A stretch of DNA of 64,000 nucleotides from the NCBI RefSeq assembly GCF_002355535.1, contig NZ_AP017457.1, forward strand, positions 992,001 through 1,056,000, in the 5' to 3' direction. Under the pieces are notes generated by a model. It was not told the origin of the DNA. It saw only the letters and a program-made list of their open reading frames with translations, and did no database searches. This DNA comes from Aurantimicrobium minutum. Lineage in GTDB: Bacteria > Actinomycetota > Actinomycetes > Actinomycetales > Microbacteriaceae. Each line of letters opens with the position of its first letter. Positions within the stretch are counted from its first letter, which is position 1. Of the stretch, positions 24,928 through 33,180 are shown in pieces. The translations under genes were made by a program, and so were the position numbers.

Positions 24928-25809
24928 CTAAAACTTGCCGCCCATTTCGTGTAGTCGTTGAACCCGATCTTCGATAGGTGGGTGGGTTGCAAACATGCGG
25001 TCGACAATGCCGGGCTTCACCGGATCCGCAATCCACATGTGGGCCATGCTGGAGCTCTGTTTTTGCAGAGGGCGACCATAAGCGGCAAGTTTCTGGAGTG
25101 CACTAGCTAGTGCCTCTGGGTGCCTAGTTGCCAATGCCCCTGTGGCATCTGCCAAATACTCGCGCTGCCGGGAGATAGCCAATTGCACCATCGTGGCAAC
25201 CAGTGGAGCAATAATCATGGCGGCCAAACCCAGCACCAACATGACGGGGTTACCACCACCGTTCGAATCACGCCGGGGGGCGAAGAATGACATGCGCAAA
25301 AGCATGTCGGAAAGGAAGCCCACTGCAACGACCAGACCAAACACAATCATGGATACGCGGATGTCATAGTTGCGAACGTGACCGAGTTCGTGCGCCATAA
25401 CACCTTCGAGCTCAGCGTCATCCATCAAATCAAGAAGACCCGATGTTGCTGCAACGGCAGCATGCTGAGGGTCACGACCGGTAGCAAAAGCGTTGGGTGC
25501 CTGGTCGTTGATGATGTAAATCTTGGGCATGGGTGTACCTGTGGCAATGCACAGGTTTTCTACGATTCGATACAAACGCGGGTTGTCCGCTTTTTGAATC
25601 TCTATCGCCCCGGCAATAGAGAGTGCCTGAGACCCTGCCAGGTAATACTGGAACAGGGCATATCCAGAGGCAATCACGATGGTCATCACGGTAATGGTGA
25701 CGTCGTTGTAGATGTAACCAGCAAGCCACCCCAAGCCGCCAATGATCAGCAAGAAGAACACCATGATGACAACGGTGTTGCGTTTGTTTTTCGCAATTGC
25801 GGAATACAT
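24928..25809 (-). CDS. htpX: HtpX-like zinc metalloprotease (M48)
   Basis: A 293-residue membrane protease with two N-terminal helices (about 12-30 and 34-54), the zinc motif MAHELGHVRNYD, two more helices (about 156-175 and 193-212), and the third ligand region SRQREYLADATGA. It degrades misfolded membrane proteins at the inner face of the membrane. AAGG lies eight bases before ATG. It follows lemA by 22 bases, the usual actinobacterial lemA-htpX pair. Confidence 0.93.
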   Translation of the reverse strand: MYSAIAKNKRNTVVIMVFFLLIIGGLGWLAGYIYNDVTITVMTIVIASGYALFQYYLAGSQALSIAGAIEIQKADNPRLYRIVENLCIATGTPMPKIYIINDQAPNAFATGRDPQHAAVAATSGLLDLMDDAELEGVMAHELGHVRNYDIRVSMIVFGLVVAVGFLSDMLLRMSFFAPRRDSNGGGNPVMLVLGLAAMIIAPLVATMVQLAISRQREYLADATGALATRHPEALASALQKLAAYGRPLQKQSSSMAHMWIADPVKPGIVDRMFATHPPIEDRVQRLHEMGGKF

Positions 25810-25831
25810 CAGAGCCCTTGCTCAGAAAGTT

Positions 25832-26401
25832 TTAGAACTGGATGCGTGGAGGTTCTGCAATAGCTGCAGCGTCGGCAACATCGAAGAAGTCGCGCTTGTC
25901 GAACTTCAACTTGTTTGCCCACATGTTGTTCGGGAAGGACAAGATCTTGGTGTTGAATTCGCGCACGCCACCGTTGTAGAACCGGCGAGCAGCTTGAATC
26001 TTGTCTTCAGTGTCGACGAGTTCACTTTGGAGCTGGAGGAAGTTTTCACTGGCGTGGAGCTGGGGATATGCCTCTGCCACAGCAAAGATGCTCTTGAGCG
26101 CAGCCTGCATGTGGCCTTCGGCCTCAGCGGCAGCCGCCGGTGTTTCCGCAGTGAGCGTTTCCGCTCGAGCCTTCGTTACTGCCTCGAACACACCTCGTTC
26201 GTGGGATGCATATCCCTTGACGGTCTCGATGAGGTTGGGAATCAAGTCCGCTCGACGCTTGAGTTGAACGGTGATGTCACTCCACGCCTCTTCGACTCGA
26301 ACATTGAGCGTGACAAGGCTGTTGTAAGTAGCCCAGAGGTAGATGCCGACGATGACAGCAAGCACTAAAACAATGCCGAGAATGGGGAGCAGTAAATCCA
26401 T
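25832..26401 (-). CDS. lemA: LemA family protein
   Basis: A 189-residue protein with an N-terminal transmembrane helix (about 3-23), then the four-helix LemA domain with the hallmark NVRVEEAWSDITVQLKRRADLIPNL (split here as about 32-56) and a coiled-coil-like middle. Function is not firmly known; it is commonly paired with htpX or other membrane proteases. The start at 26401 gives the standard short cytoplasmic N-terminus. Upstream in-frame starts have no support. Confidence 0.9.
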   Translation of the reverse strand: MDLLLPILGIVLVLAVIVGIYLWATYNSLVTLNVRVEEAWSDITVQLKRRADLIPNLIETVKGYASHERGVFEAVTKARAETLTAETPAAAAEAEGHMQAALKSIFAVAEAYPQLHASENFLQLQSELVDTEDKIQAARRFYNGGVREFNTKILSFPNNMWANKLKFDKRDFFDVADAAAIAEPPRIQF

Positions 26402-26408
26402 AGCTCCA

Positions 26409-26414
26409 ATGGTA
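26409..26414 (-). promoter_or_regulatory. -10 box for lemA-htpX
   Basis: TACCAT, seven bases, then ATG at 26401. Confidence 0.4.
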
Positions 26415-26486
26415 CGACGAGAATGCTGGATGAATGCCGAGAGATTCATGCATGACGCAACTGGTTCATTCGGACACAAATCTCAA

Positions 26487-26492
26487 TAAGCT
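26487..26492 (+). promoter_or_regulatory. -10 box for the MFS transporter gene
   Basis: TAAGCT, six bases, then ATG at 26499. The sequence GCTAAACCC between box and start is shared with greA. Confidence 0.5.
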
Positions 26493-26498
26493 AAACCC

Positions 26499-27779
26499 AT
26501 GTCTTCCCCGCGCACACGCAGAATTCATCCTGCATGGCTTGTTGCTGGGGTTGGATTTTTAGCACTGGTTGGCGCCGCCGGTTTTAGATCCGCGCCAGGT
26601 GTGATGATGGTTCCTCTCGAGGAGGAATTTGGCTGGAGTAGCACCACAATCTCCATTGCCATCGGCGTGAATATTTTGCTCTTTGGCCTCACTGCCCCGT
26701 TCGCGGCAGCGTTAATGAGTCGTTTCGGACTACGCAAAGTCACCACCGGCGCATTGCTTCTTATTTCTGCTGGAAGCGCCCTGAGCATTTTTGCCACGAA
26801 CCCGTTCATTTTGGTGTTGACGTGGGGAGTCTTGATTGGGCTCGGTAGCGGCTCGATGGCATTGGTCTTTGCTGCCACAATCACCAACACGTGGTTCCTT
26901 GCCCGCCGAGGACTTGTTGCCGGTGTTCTCTCTGCAGGAAGTGCAACAGGTCAACTGATTTTCCTTCCTGTGATGGCCAATTTGGTCACCACGACAGGAT
27001 GGCGTTCAGCATCGCTGTTGATAGCGGCAGCCGCCTTAGCGGTAGTGCCGCTGATTTTGCTGTTCATGCGTAACTCCCCCGCTGATCTTGGTGTGCGTCG
27101 CTACGGCGAAAGTGAGGAACAAGCCAAGATAGCCGCGGCACTGCTTGCGGCAGAACCTCCTCGGGGGAACCCCGCGAAATATGCGCTAGTGGTTCTCAAG
27201 GAAGCGTCACGCTCTCGAACTTTCTGGGCTCTAGCTGTCGGTTTCGCCATCTGTGGTGCCACCACCAACGGTTTGATTGGTGTGCATTTCATTCCCTCAG
27301 CGCATGATCACGGCATGCCCGAAACTACTGCTGCGGGCTTGCTTGCCGCAGTGGGCATCTTCGACATTTTTGGCACCATTGCCTCTGGTTGGCTCACCGA
27401 CCGCGTCAACCCTCGAATCTTGCTCGCGATTTATTACTTCGGTCGTGGCATATCTCTCATGCTCTTGCCCGTTCTTCTCTCGGCCACCATCCACCCAAGC
27501 CTGATTCTTTTCATCGTGATTTATGGCTTGGACTGGGTGGCCACAGTTCCCCCCACCATCGCTATATGTAATGAGATGTTTGGCAATAAGGGACCCATCG
27601 TCTTTGGTTGGGTCTTTGCCTCCCACCAGGTAGGGGCCTCCATTGCAGCTATCGCTGCCGGAACTGTGCGAGACCTCACCGGCGAATACACCCTGGCATG
27701 GTTTGGTGCCGCGGGCTTATGCGCCGTCGCAGCATGGGTGAGTTTCAGGATTCGAAAAGCCCCGACACCAGTCCAGTAA
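26499..27779 (+). CDS. MFS transporter
   Basis: A 426-residue major facilitator with 12 predicted helices. The N-terminal half contains SRFGLRKVTTGA (motif A-like loop between helices 2 and 3), and ASGWLTDRVNPRI is the matching loop in the second half. The overall pattern (FRSAPGVMMVPLEEEFGWS at the start) resembles the monocarboxylate/oxalate-formate branch. The substrate is unknown. It is upstream of the amylosucrase gene on the same strand with a 63-base gap; a shared role in sugar use is possible but not shown. Confidence 0.85.
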   Translation: MSSPRTRRIHPAWLVAGVGFLALVGAAGFRSAPGVMMVPLEEEFGWSSTTISIAIGVNILLFGLTAPFAAALMSRFGLRKVTTGALLLISAGSALSIFATNPFILVLTWGVLIGLGSGSMALVFAATITNTWFLARRGLVAGVLSAGSATGQLIFLPVMANLVTTTGWRSASLLIAAAALAVVPLILLFMRNSPADLGVRRYGESEEQAKIAAALLAAEPPRGNPAKYALVVLKEASRSRTFWALAVGFAICGATTNGLIGVHFIPSAHDHGMPETTAAGLLAAVGIFDIFGTIASGWLTDRVNPRILLAIYYFGRGISLMLLPVLLSATIHPSLILFIVIYGLDWVATVPPTIAICNEMFGNKGPIVFGWVFASHQVGASIAAIAAGTVRDLTGEYTLAWFGAAGLCAVAAWVSFRIRKAPTPVQ

Positions 27780-27842
27780 GAGGAATACACTATCTACAAC
27801 CGTTAAGAGACGAACGGGGCCAGAGACAACGGAGTCACTGCA

Positions 27843-29771
27843 ATGTACGCATTTCCCGAACTTACTGCTGCTGCCAGAGCACAACTGCAGGGCCTCATTG
27901 GCACGAGTACTCGTGGTGCCCAAGATCTCCTCGATCGTTTTGATCGCTGGGGCCACGACCTCATCGAAGCGTTTGCTCAGCTCTACCCGATCGAAACAGC
28001 ACTGCCTCAAATGATCGAGGTGATGGCCGTAGCTCACCTTCACCGTGATGAAGAGCTCCAGCAACGCGACCGTGAGCGTGTTCTAGAACAGGACTGGTTT
28101 CAGTCTGAAAAAACTATTGGCTATGTTGCCTACGCTGACCTCTTCGCAAAAAACCTCAAAGGAATCAACAAACGCATTCCCTATCTCAAAGATTTGGGGA
28201 TCACCTATCTCCACCTGCTACCCATTTTGAAGCCCCGGCCAGGCGCTAACGACGGGGGCTATGCCGTCATGGACTATCGCGCTCTTCGTGAAGACCTCGG
28301 CTCCATGAAGGAATTGCGCTCAACAGCAGACAAGCTGCATGACTCAGGAATCTCGCTCACGCTCGATCTCGTTCTCAACCACGTTGCGCAGGAACACGTG
28401 TGGGCTGAAAAAGCTCGAGCAGGTGATGCCACGTATCGCGAGTACTTCTATGTTTATCCCGACCGCACCATCCCTGATGAGTTTGAAAAAACTCTCCTGG
28501 AAGTTTTTCCTGACTTTGCTCCCGGGAACTTCACCTGGGATGACAAGCTCCAAGGCTGGGTGTGGACGACGTTTAACTCCTATCAATGGGATGTGAACTG
28601 GTCGAACCCTGCCGTGTTCTGCGAATACGCAGACATCATTGCCAACCTGGCCAATCACGGAGTTGACTGCATCCGCTTAGATGCAATTGCATTCATGTGG
28701 AAGCGGATGGGAACAATCTGTCAGGGTGAACCAGAGGTTCACGTAATCACCCAAGCACTGCGCGCCTTTGCTCGCATACTGTGTCCCTCGATGATTTTCA
28801 AAGCTGAAGCGATTGTGGGGCCTGCCCAGGTGGGCGCCTACTTTGGTGAGGGAAAGCACGCAGGAAAAGTCTCCGATCTGGCGTATCACAACAGTTTGAT
28901 GGTGCAGATTTGGTCGGCGATTGCCGCCAAGGACACCTCCCTCATGGTGCACACCATGTCACGGTTTAGTGGACTACCGAACACGACCGCATGGGGTGTG
29001 TATCTGCGTTGCCACGACGATATTGGGTGGGCAATCGATGACACGGATGCCCACGAAGTGGGCCTCAACGGTCACGATCACCGCCTTTTCCTTGCTGAAT
29101 ATTTTGAAGGAAACTTCTTTGGATCTTTGGCAACTGGGCAACCCTTCATGCCAGACCCGGTCAGTGGGGAACGTCGCACCTCTGGCACCGGCGCCAGCCT
29201 GGCAGGCATTGAAAAAGCCATCAAGCTCAAAGACGAGATGCTCCTTAACCAAGCCATTGATCGATATCTTTGTGCCTACACAATGGTGTTTGGTTTTGCC
29301 GGTATCCCCCTGCTCTATATGGGTGATGAGATTGGCCTGCTGAACGACCACAGTTATCTCAAAGACGAAACCAAGAAGGAAGATAACCGCTGGATTCACC
29401 GCCCCAAGATGAACTGGCGCGTAGCGGATGCGGCCGCTGCCGGCGAACTCGATGACAAACCTGCAGGGCGAATTTACAACCGCATTAAGCACGTCATTGA
29501 TGTTCGAAAGTCTCTTCCTTCGCTTCATGCCAGCGTTGCCACGACAGTACGAGCAGGTTCGGGTAAAGGAGTGGTCATTTTTGACCGCAAGCACCCTGCC
29601 GGAGATCTCATCGAGGTTTACAACCTCTCAGAATCTTCACGATGGCTCGGTTCACAAGAACTTGGTGGAATGACTGGGAAAGTGACAGACCACCTCACCG
29701 GGCACACCTTCGAGATAGGTAACGGTGTTCCGTTAGCACCCTATGAAGTGCGCTGGTTTAGCCAGGCGTAG
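27843..29771 (+). CDS. Amylosucrase (GH13 family)
   Basis: A 642-residue GH13 enzyme with the amylosucrase-type N-terminal helical domain (about 1-90) before the TIM barrel. Signatures are LGITYLHLLPILKPRPG, LVLNHVA, CIRLDAIAFMWKRMG (nucleophile Asp), FKAEAIVG (acid/base Glu) and CHDDIGWAI (stabilising Asp). It splits sucrose and builds alpha-1,4-glucan, releasing fructose. The PfkB sugar kinase at 51781 could use such fructose. GGAG lies eight bases before ATG. Sucrose phosphorylase or trehalose synthase are less likely because of the N-terminal domain and the KPRPGANDGGYAV segment. Confidence 0.85.
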   Translation: MYAFPELTAAARAQLQGLIGTSTRGAQDLLDRFDRWGHDLIEAFAQLYPIETALPQMIEVMAVAHLHRDEELQQRDRERVLEQDWFQSEKTIGYVAYADLFAKNLKGINKRIPYLKDLGITYLHLLPILKPRPGANDGGYAVMDYRALREDLGSMKELRSTADKLHDSGISLTLDLVLNHVAQEHVWAEKARAGDATYREYFYVYPDRTIPDEFEKTLLEVFPDFAPGNFTWDDKLQGWVWTTFNSYQWDVNWSNPAVFCEYADIIANLANHGVDCIRLDAIAFMWKRMGTICQGEPEVHVITQALRAFARILCPSMIFKAEAIVGPAQVGAYFGEGKHAGKVSDLAYHNSLMVQIWSAIAAKDTSLMVHTMSRFSGLPNTTAWGVYLRCHDDIGWAIDDTDAHEVGLNGHDHRLFLAEYFEGNFFGSLATGQPFMPDPVSGERRTSGTGASLAGIEKAIKLKDEMLLNQAIDRYLCAYTMVFGFAGIPLLYMGDEIGLLNDHSYLKDETKKEDNRWIHRPKMNWRVADAAAAGELDDKPAGRIYNRIKHVIDVRKSLPSLHASVATTVRAGSGKGVVIFDRKHPAGDLIEVYNLSESSRWLGSQELGGMTGKVTDHLTGHTFEIGNGVPLAPYEVRWFSQA

Positions 29772-29807
29772 TTGTTCACAGGCCTATCATGCTGGATTCC
29801 TCGACGC

Positions 29808-29813
29808 TATAAT
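29808..29813 (+). promoter_or_regulatory. Consensus -10 box for the toxin-antitoxin operon
   Basis: A perfect TATAAT, seven bases, then ATG at 29821. No Shine-Dalgarno lies between, and no good -35 is visible. Confidence 0.6.
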
Positions 29814-29820
29814 TCTGTAC

Positions 29821-30105
29821 ATGACAACTCTTTCCCTCGCTGAAGCACGAGCTAACCTCTCCAAGCTTGTAGAGGCAGCTGTCACCACTCAAGAAGTATT
29901 TGAGATTACTCGAAACGGAAATCGTGACGCAGTTCTCATGAGCGCTGACGAATATGACTCCCTCATCGAGACCATCGACATTCTGGGTGATGAAGAAACG
30001 ATGAGTCAACTTCGCGTGGCCTTGGCCCAGCAAAAAGCAGGCTTGAGCGTTGCTATGGATAAAGAAACACTCCTTGCGAGCGTTGCTGCCAGAATGCCCG
30101 AATGA
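29821..30105 (+). CDS. relB: Antitoxin, Phd/YefM (RelB-like)
   Basis: A 94-residue Phd/YefM-type antitoxin: TLSLAEARANLSKLVEAA at the N-terminus (DNA-binding part), then FEITRNGNRDAVLMSADEYDSL, a hallmark of the family. The C-terminal 30 residues would wrap the toxin. It usually represses its own operon. The start at 29821 is set by the consensus -10 seven bases before it. Its last codons overlap the toxin start (ATGA), a standard translational coupling. Confidence 0.88.
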   Translation: MTTLSLAEARANLSKLVEAAVTTQEVFEITRNGNRDAVLMSADEYDSLIETIDILGDEETMSQLRVALAQQKAGLSVAMDKETLLASVAARMPE

Positions 30106-30377
30106 ATCAGCCTTATACCGTCAAAATTCTTCCTGCCGCACGCACTGCAATTGAGGTTCAATTACCTCAAAAAGTTGCTTCCGCTGTCATCGAGTTCATC
30201 TACGGCCCGCTTGCCCAAAACCCCCACCGACTTGGTAAACAGCTGCGCGGAGACCTGGCAGGAATGATGGTTGCCAGGCGCGGAGAATACCGAGTGATTT
30301 ATGAAATCTTCGATCATGAAATCATGATCGAGATTGTGCTGGTGTCACATCGACGCACAGCGTATATGCGTCGATAA
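30102..30377 (+). CDS. relE: Toxin, RelE/ParE family
   Basis: A 91-residue RelE-fold protein: YTVKILPAARTAIEVQLPQKV, then PHRLGKQLRGDLAGMMVARRG and EYRVIYEIFDHE, ending VSHRRTAYMRR. The conserved basic residues and the C-terminal His-Arg-Arg-x-x-Tyr pattern are those of ribosome-dependent mRNA interferases. It directly follows the antitoxin. Both genes are intact, so the module is probably functional. Confidence 0.88.
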   Translation: MNQPYTVKILPAARTAIEVQLPQKVASAVIEFIYGPLAQNPHRLGKQLRGDLAGMMVARRGEYRVIYEIFDHEIMIEIVLVSHRRTAYMRR

Positions 30378-30399
30378 ACGCGTACGGTTGCGTCTTATC

Positions 30400-31524
30400 T
30401 CAACGTTTGCTGAGTGAGTTTTTTCTTCTCAGGAAAAGGGCTCCGCCGAATAAGGAAATTATTGCGACGACAGAGAGAACAGCACCTGCCTCAGAGGAGC
30501 TACCAGTTTTTGCAAGTTCCTGCGGAGTCGGGGTAGGTGTAGGAGTTGGTTCGACCAAGTTGATGACACTCACAGTGTCATTCAATAGCGACGTGGCATA
30601 GGCGCTACGACCATTCGGGGTTACTGCAATCCCGGTCATACCGGATGCAACGTTGATTGTGGAGATCACTGCCTTGGTCGCAGTGTCAATGACTTGAACC
30701 TGACCTGTATCAAAACAGGCAACGTAGAGCTTTGCTCCGTCAGGGGTGATTGCCATGCCCATAGGACCGCTTGCCACACTGATTGTGTCAGTTACTGCAT
30801 TATTCGCAGTATTTACAACGCTGACAGTGTTAGGGCCCTTGTTCACCACATAAAGCTTCGAAGCGTCTGGACTAAAGGCCATGGAGCGGGACTCAGCACC
30901 GATTGAAATGGTGTTTGCGAGAGTGTTGTTTGATGTAGTAAACACCTGTAATGAACTCGCGGCGTAATTGGTGACATAAAGCTTGGCACCATCAGGCGAA
31001 ACAGCAACCATCAGCGGGCTCGTCGCAGTTGAAACGGTATTCGTAACTGTGTTATCGCTGGCACGAATAACGGAATAGGTGTTGCTGATCACATTGGCAA
31101 CATAAATTTTGCTGGAATCTGGTGAAACGGTAACACCAAGTGGAGCAGAGCCAACAGTTACGTTTGCAACCACGGTGAGGTCAGAGAGCCTAATTACGGC
31201 AACTGCGTCACCGGTGTTCTTGGAAACATAGGCATATGTTCCCAGCGGATTGATGGCAATGTCTGTAGGGCTGCCGCTGACTGTGATGGAAGTTTGCACA
31301 GTATTTGTTGCTGTGTCTATGACATCCACACGACTGGCATTAGAGATTGCCACGAGAGCTTTCGAGCCATCAGGTGTTATTGCAACTGACCAAGGCTCAT
31401 CGCCGACGGCAATCGTGGCAACGACGTTATCAATAGTCGCGTGTGCTGGTGTTGTAACAAAGAAAACCAGGAAAAGAGCAAGCAACGAGGTGAGGCCAGC
31501 TCGGAATGTGGACTTAGTCAGCAA
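30400..31524 (-). CDS. Cell-wall-anchored YVTN beta-propeller protein
   Basis: A 374-residue secreted protein. Residues 1-29 are a signal peptide (LTSLLALFLVFFVTTPAHA), followed by about seven 42-residue YVTN-type beta-propeller blades with repeated PDGxKLYV and NTVSVI motifs. Then come a Thr-Pro linker (PTPTPTPQE) and a sortase signal LAKTG, hydrophobic segment and RRKNSLSKR tail. LAxTG is the form recognised by class E sortases in actinobacteria. No sortase is in the window. It starts at TTG with GGAG five bases before it. The role is unknown; ligand binding or adhesion is plausible. Confidence 0.8.
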   Translation of the reverse strand: MLTKSTFRAGLTSLLALFLVFFVTTPAHATIDNVVATIAVGDEPWSVAITPDGSKALVAISNASRVDVIDTATNTVQTSITVSGSPTDIAINPLGTYAYVSKNTGDAVAVIRLSDLTVVANVTVGSAPLGVTVSPDSSKIYVANVISNTYSVIRASDNTVTNTVSTATSPLMVAVSPDGAKLYVTNYAASSLQVFTTSNNTLANTISIGAESRSMAFSPDASKLYVVNKGPNTVSVVNTANNAVTDTISVASGPMGMAITPDGAKLYVACFDTGQVQVIDTATKAVISTINVASGMTGIAVTPNGRSAYATSLLNDTVSVINLVEPTPTPTPTPQELAKTGSSSEAGAVLSVVAIISLFGGALFLRRKNSLSKR

Positions 31525-31614
31525 CGTTGCTCCAGTGTTGGGTGAATAAAGCCAGGTTTCCGGCGATGTGTTCAGCCTATCTTCAGGCGTGGTTTTTGTG
31601 TTTGATTTTCACGG

Positions 31615-31688
31615 TACCCCCAGTGGGACTCGAACCCACACTGGATCGATTTTAAGTCGATTGCCTCTGCCGATTGGGCTATGGGGGC
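31615..31688 (-). tRNA. tRNA-Leu(TAA), short variable loop
   Basis: A 74-base cloverleaf: acceptor stem GCCCCCA/TGGGGGT, D-arm of 17 bases with GG in the loop, perfect five-bp anticodon stem ATCGA/TCGAT around CTTAAAA (anticodon TAA), five-base variable loop CCAGT, T-arm GTGGG-TTCGAGT-CCCAC, and discriminator A. CCA is not encoded. The anticodon and A73 indicate leucine, but the long variable arm normal for bacterial tRNA-Leu is missing. Confidence 0.88.
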
Positions 31689-31710
31689 GTACCTCTCAAG
31701 GCTAGCAAAG

Positions 31711-31742
31711 CACAAGGGAGGCCGCGGACGGCCTCCCTTGTG
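31711..31742 (-). terminator. Terminator of the ndh transcript
   Basis: A 13-bp perfect stem (CACAAGGGAGGCC / GGCCTCCCTTGTG) with a six-base loop, ten bases beyond the ndh stop. A short T-rich stretch (CTTTG) follows on the minus strand. Confidence 0.82.
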
Positions 31743-31751
31743 TGAGAAGTT

Positions 31752-33164
31752 TTACTTCTTGACTGCGGGCTTCTTTGCAGGAGCCTTCTTTGCAGCTGGC
31801 TTTGCGGCAACCTTCTTAGTAGCAGGCTTTGCTGCTGCCTTAGCTGGAGCTGCAGGGCGTGAAGCAAACTCTTCGAAAGCGGCACGAGGTGTCTCACGAG
31901 CTTCGAGAGAGACGATGTCACGTCCGAGCCAGAAGTTGTTCCACCATCCCCAGATGACGCGGAACTTGCGCTCGAAGGATGGCATAGCCAGACCGTGGTA
32001 TCCACGGTGTGCAAGCCACGCGATGTATCCCTTGAGGGCGATCTTGCCGGACTGGAATACACCAATGTTCAGACCAAGGCCTGCAACAGCACCCAGGTTC
32101 TTGTGGAAGTAGTCAGTGGGTCCTTCGCCACGTAGCACGGCAACAACGTTGCGAGCCATGAGCTTGCCCTGGCGAACAGCGTGCTGAGCGTTAGGTACAC
32201 AGTAGCCACCTACGCCGCCACCGGAAAGGTCAGGACATGCGGTTGCGTCTCCAGCACCCCAGGCGCCTTCAATAACTCCGTTGTCGCCTTCAACGCGCAG
32301 GTCGGCGCGCACGCGCAGACGTCCACGCTCGTCGAGGGGGAAGTCGGTTGCACGCAGCATGGGGTTAGCCATGACACCTGCGGTCCAGATGATGAGGTCG
32401 GATTCGAAGCTTTCACCGGTGGAGAGCTGGATTACACCGTTCTCTGCTGACTGAAGCTGAGTGTCTAGGTGAACCTGAGCACCGCGGGTTGCGAGGTTGT
32501 TCAGAACCCACTTGCTGGTCTCGAGCGAAACTTCAGGCATGATGCGACCCATAGCCTCAATGAGGTGGAAGTGGGTGTCATCGAAGGTGAGCTCTGGGTA
32601 GTCCTTGATGAGGTCGGATGCGAGTGAGCGAAGCTCAGCGAAAACCTCTATACCTGCGAATCCACCACCAACAACGGTGACGGTGAGCAGGCGGTCTCGC
32701 TCAGGACCTTCAGGAAGCTGTGCTGCCTTGTCGAAGTTAGAGAGCAGGCGGTCGCGAATAGCAACAGCCTCTTCGATGGTCTTCAGACCAATAGCGTTAT
32801 CAGCGATGCCGGGGATGGGGAAGGTACGAGAGACGGCACCAGCGGTGAAAATAACCTGGTCGTACTTCTCGTCGAACTGCTTACCTGCGTTAGGAACGAT
32901 GGTGGCAGTTTTCTTGGCGTGGTTGATGCCTGCTACCTTGCCGGAAATGATGCGGGTCTTACGTAGGTGAGAGCGGTGACCAACAACTGCGTGGCGAGGC
33001 TCGATGGATCCGGCAGCAACTTCGGGAAGGAAGGGCTGATAAGTCATGTAGGGCAGTGGGTCAACAATGGTGACTTCTGCTTCTCCGTTACGGAGGAGTT
33101 TTTCGAGCTTCCACGCGGTATAGAAACCAGCGTAACCAGCACCGACAATCAGAATCTTGGGCAC
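31752..33164 (-). CDS. ndh: Type II NADH:quinone oxidoreductase with lysine-rich tail
   Basis: A 470-residue NDH-2 flavoprotein with the FAD motif KILIVGAGYAGFYTAWKLEK at the N-terminus, the NADH motif VTVVGGGFAGIEVFAEL, and WGAGDATACPDLSGGG. It oxidises NADH and reduces menaquinone at the membrane without pumping protons. The C-terminal ~35 residues are a Lys/Ala/Pro repeat (AAKPATKK, AAKPAAKK, APAKKPAVKK) like histone H1 tails, not part of the core fold. The GTG start at 33164 was chosen because a longer ORF would overlap the preceding gene; GGAG is about ten bases upstream. Confidence 0.9.
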   Translation of the reverse strand: MPKILIVGAGYAGFYTAWKLEKLLRNGEAEVTIVDPLPYMTYQPFLPEVAAGSIEPRHAVVGHRSHLRKTRIISGKVAGINHAKKTATIVPNAGKQFDEKYDQVIFTAGAVSRTFPIPGIADNAIGLKTIEEAVAIRDRLLSNFDKAAQLPEGPERDRLLTVTVVGGGFAGIEVFAELRSLASDLIKDYPELTFDDTHFHLIEAMGRIMPEVSLETSKWVLNNLATRGAQVHLDTQLQSAENGVIQLSTGESFESDLIIWTAGVMANPMLRATDFPLDERGRLRVRADLRVEGDNGVIEGAWGAGDATACPDLSGGGVGGYCVPNAQHAVRQGKLMARNVVAVLRGEGPTDYFHKNLGAVAGLGLNIGVFQSGKIALKGYIAWLAHRGYHGLAMPSFERKFRVIWGWWNNFWLGRDIVSLEARETPRAAFEEFASRPAAPAKAAAKPATKKVAAKPAAKKAPAKKPAVKK

Positions 33165-33180
33165 AGTAATACGTCTCCAG

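Noticed and set aside
30690-31450. Repeats in the beta-propeller gene as a possible DNA repeat array.
   Set aside because: The periodicity is at the protein level (about 42 residues per blade) and the DNA copies are diverged, so it is domain repetition and not a repeat element.
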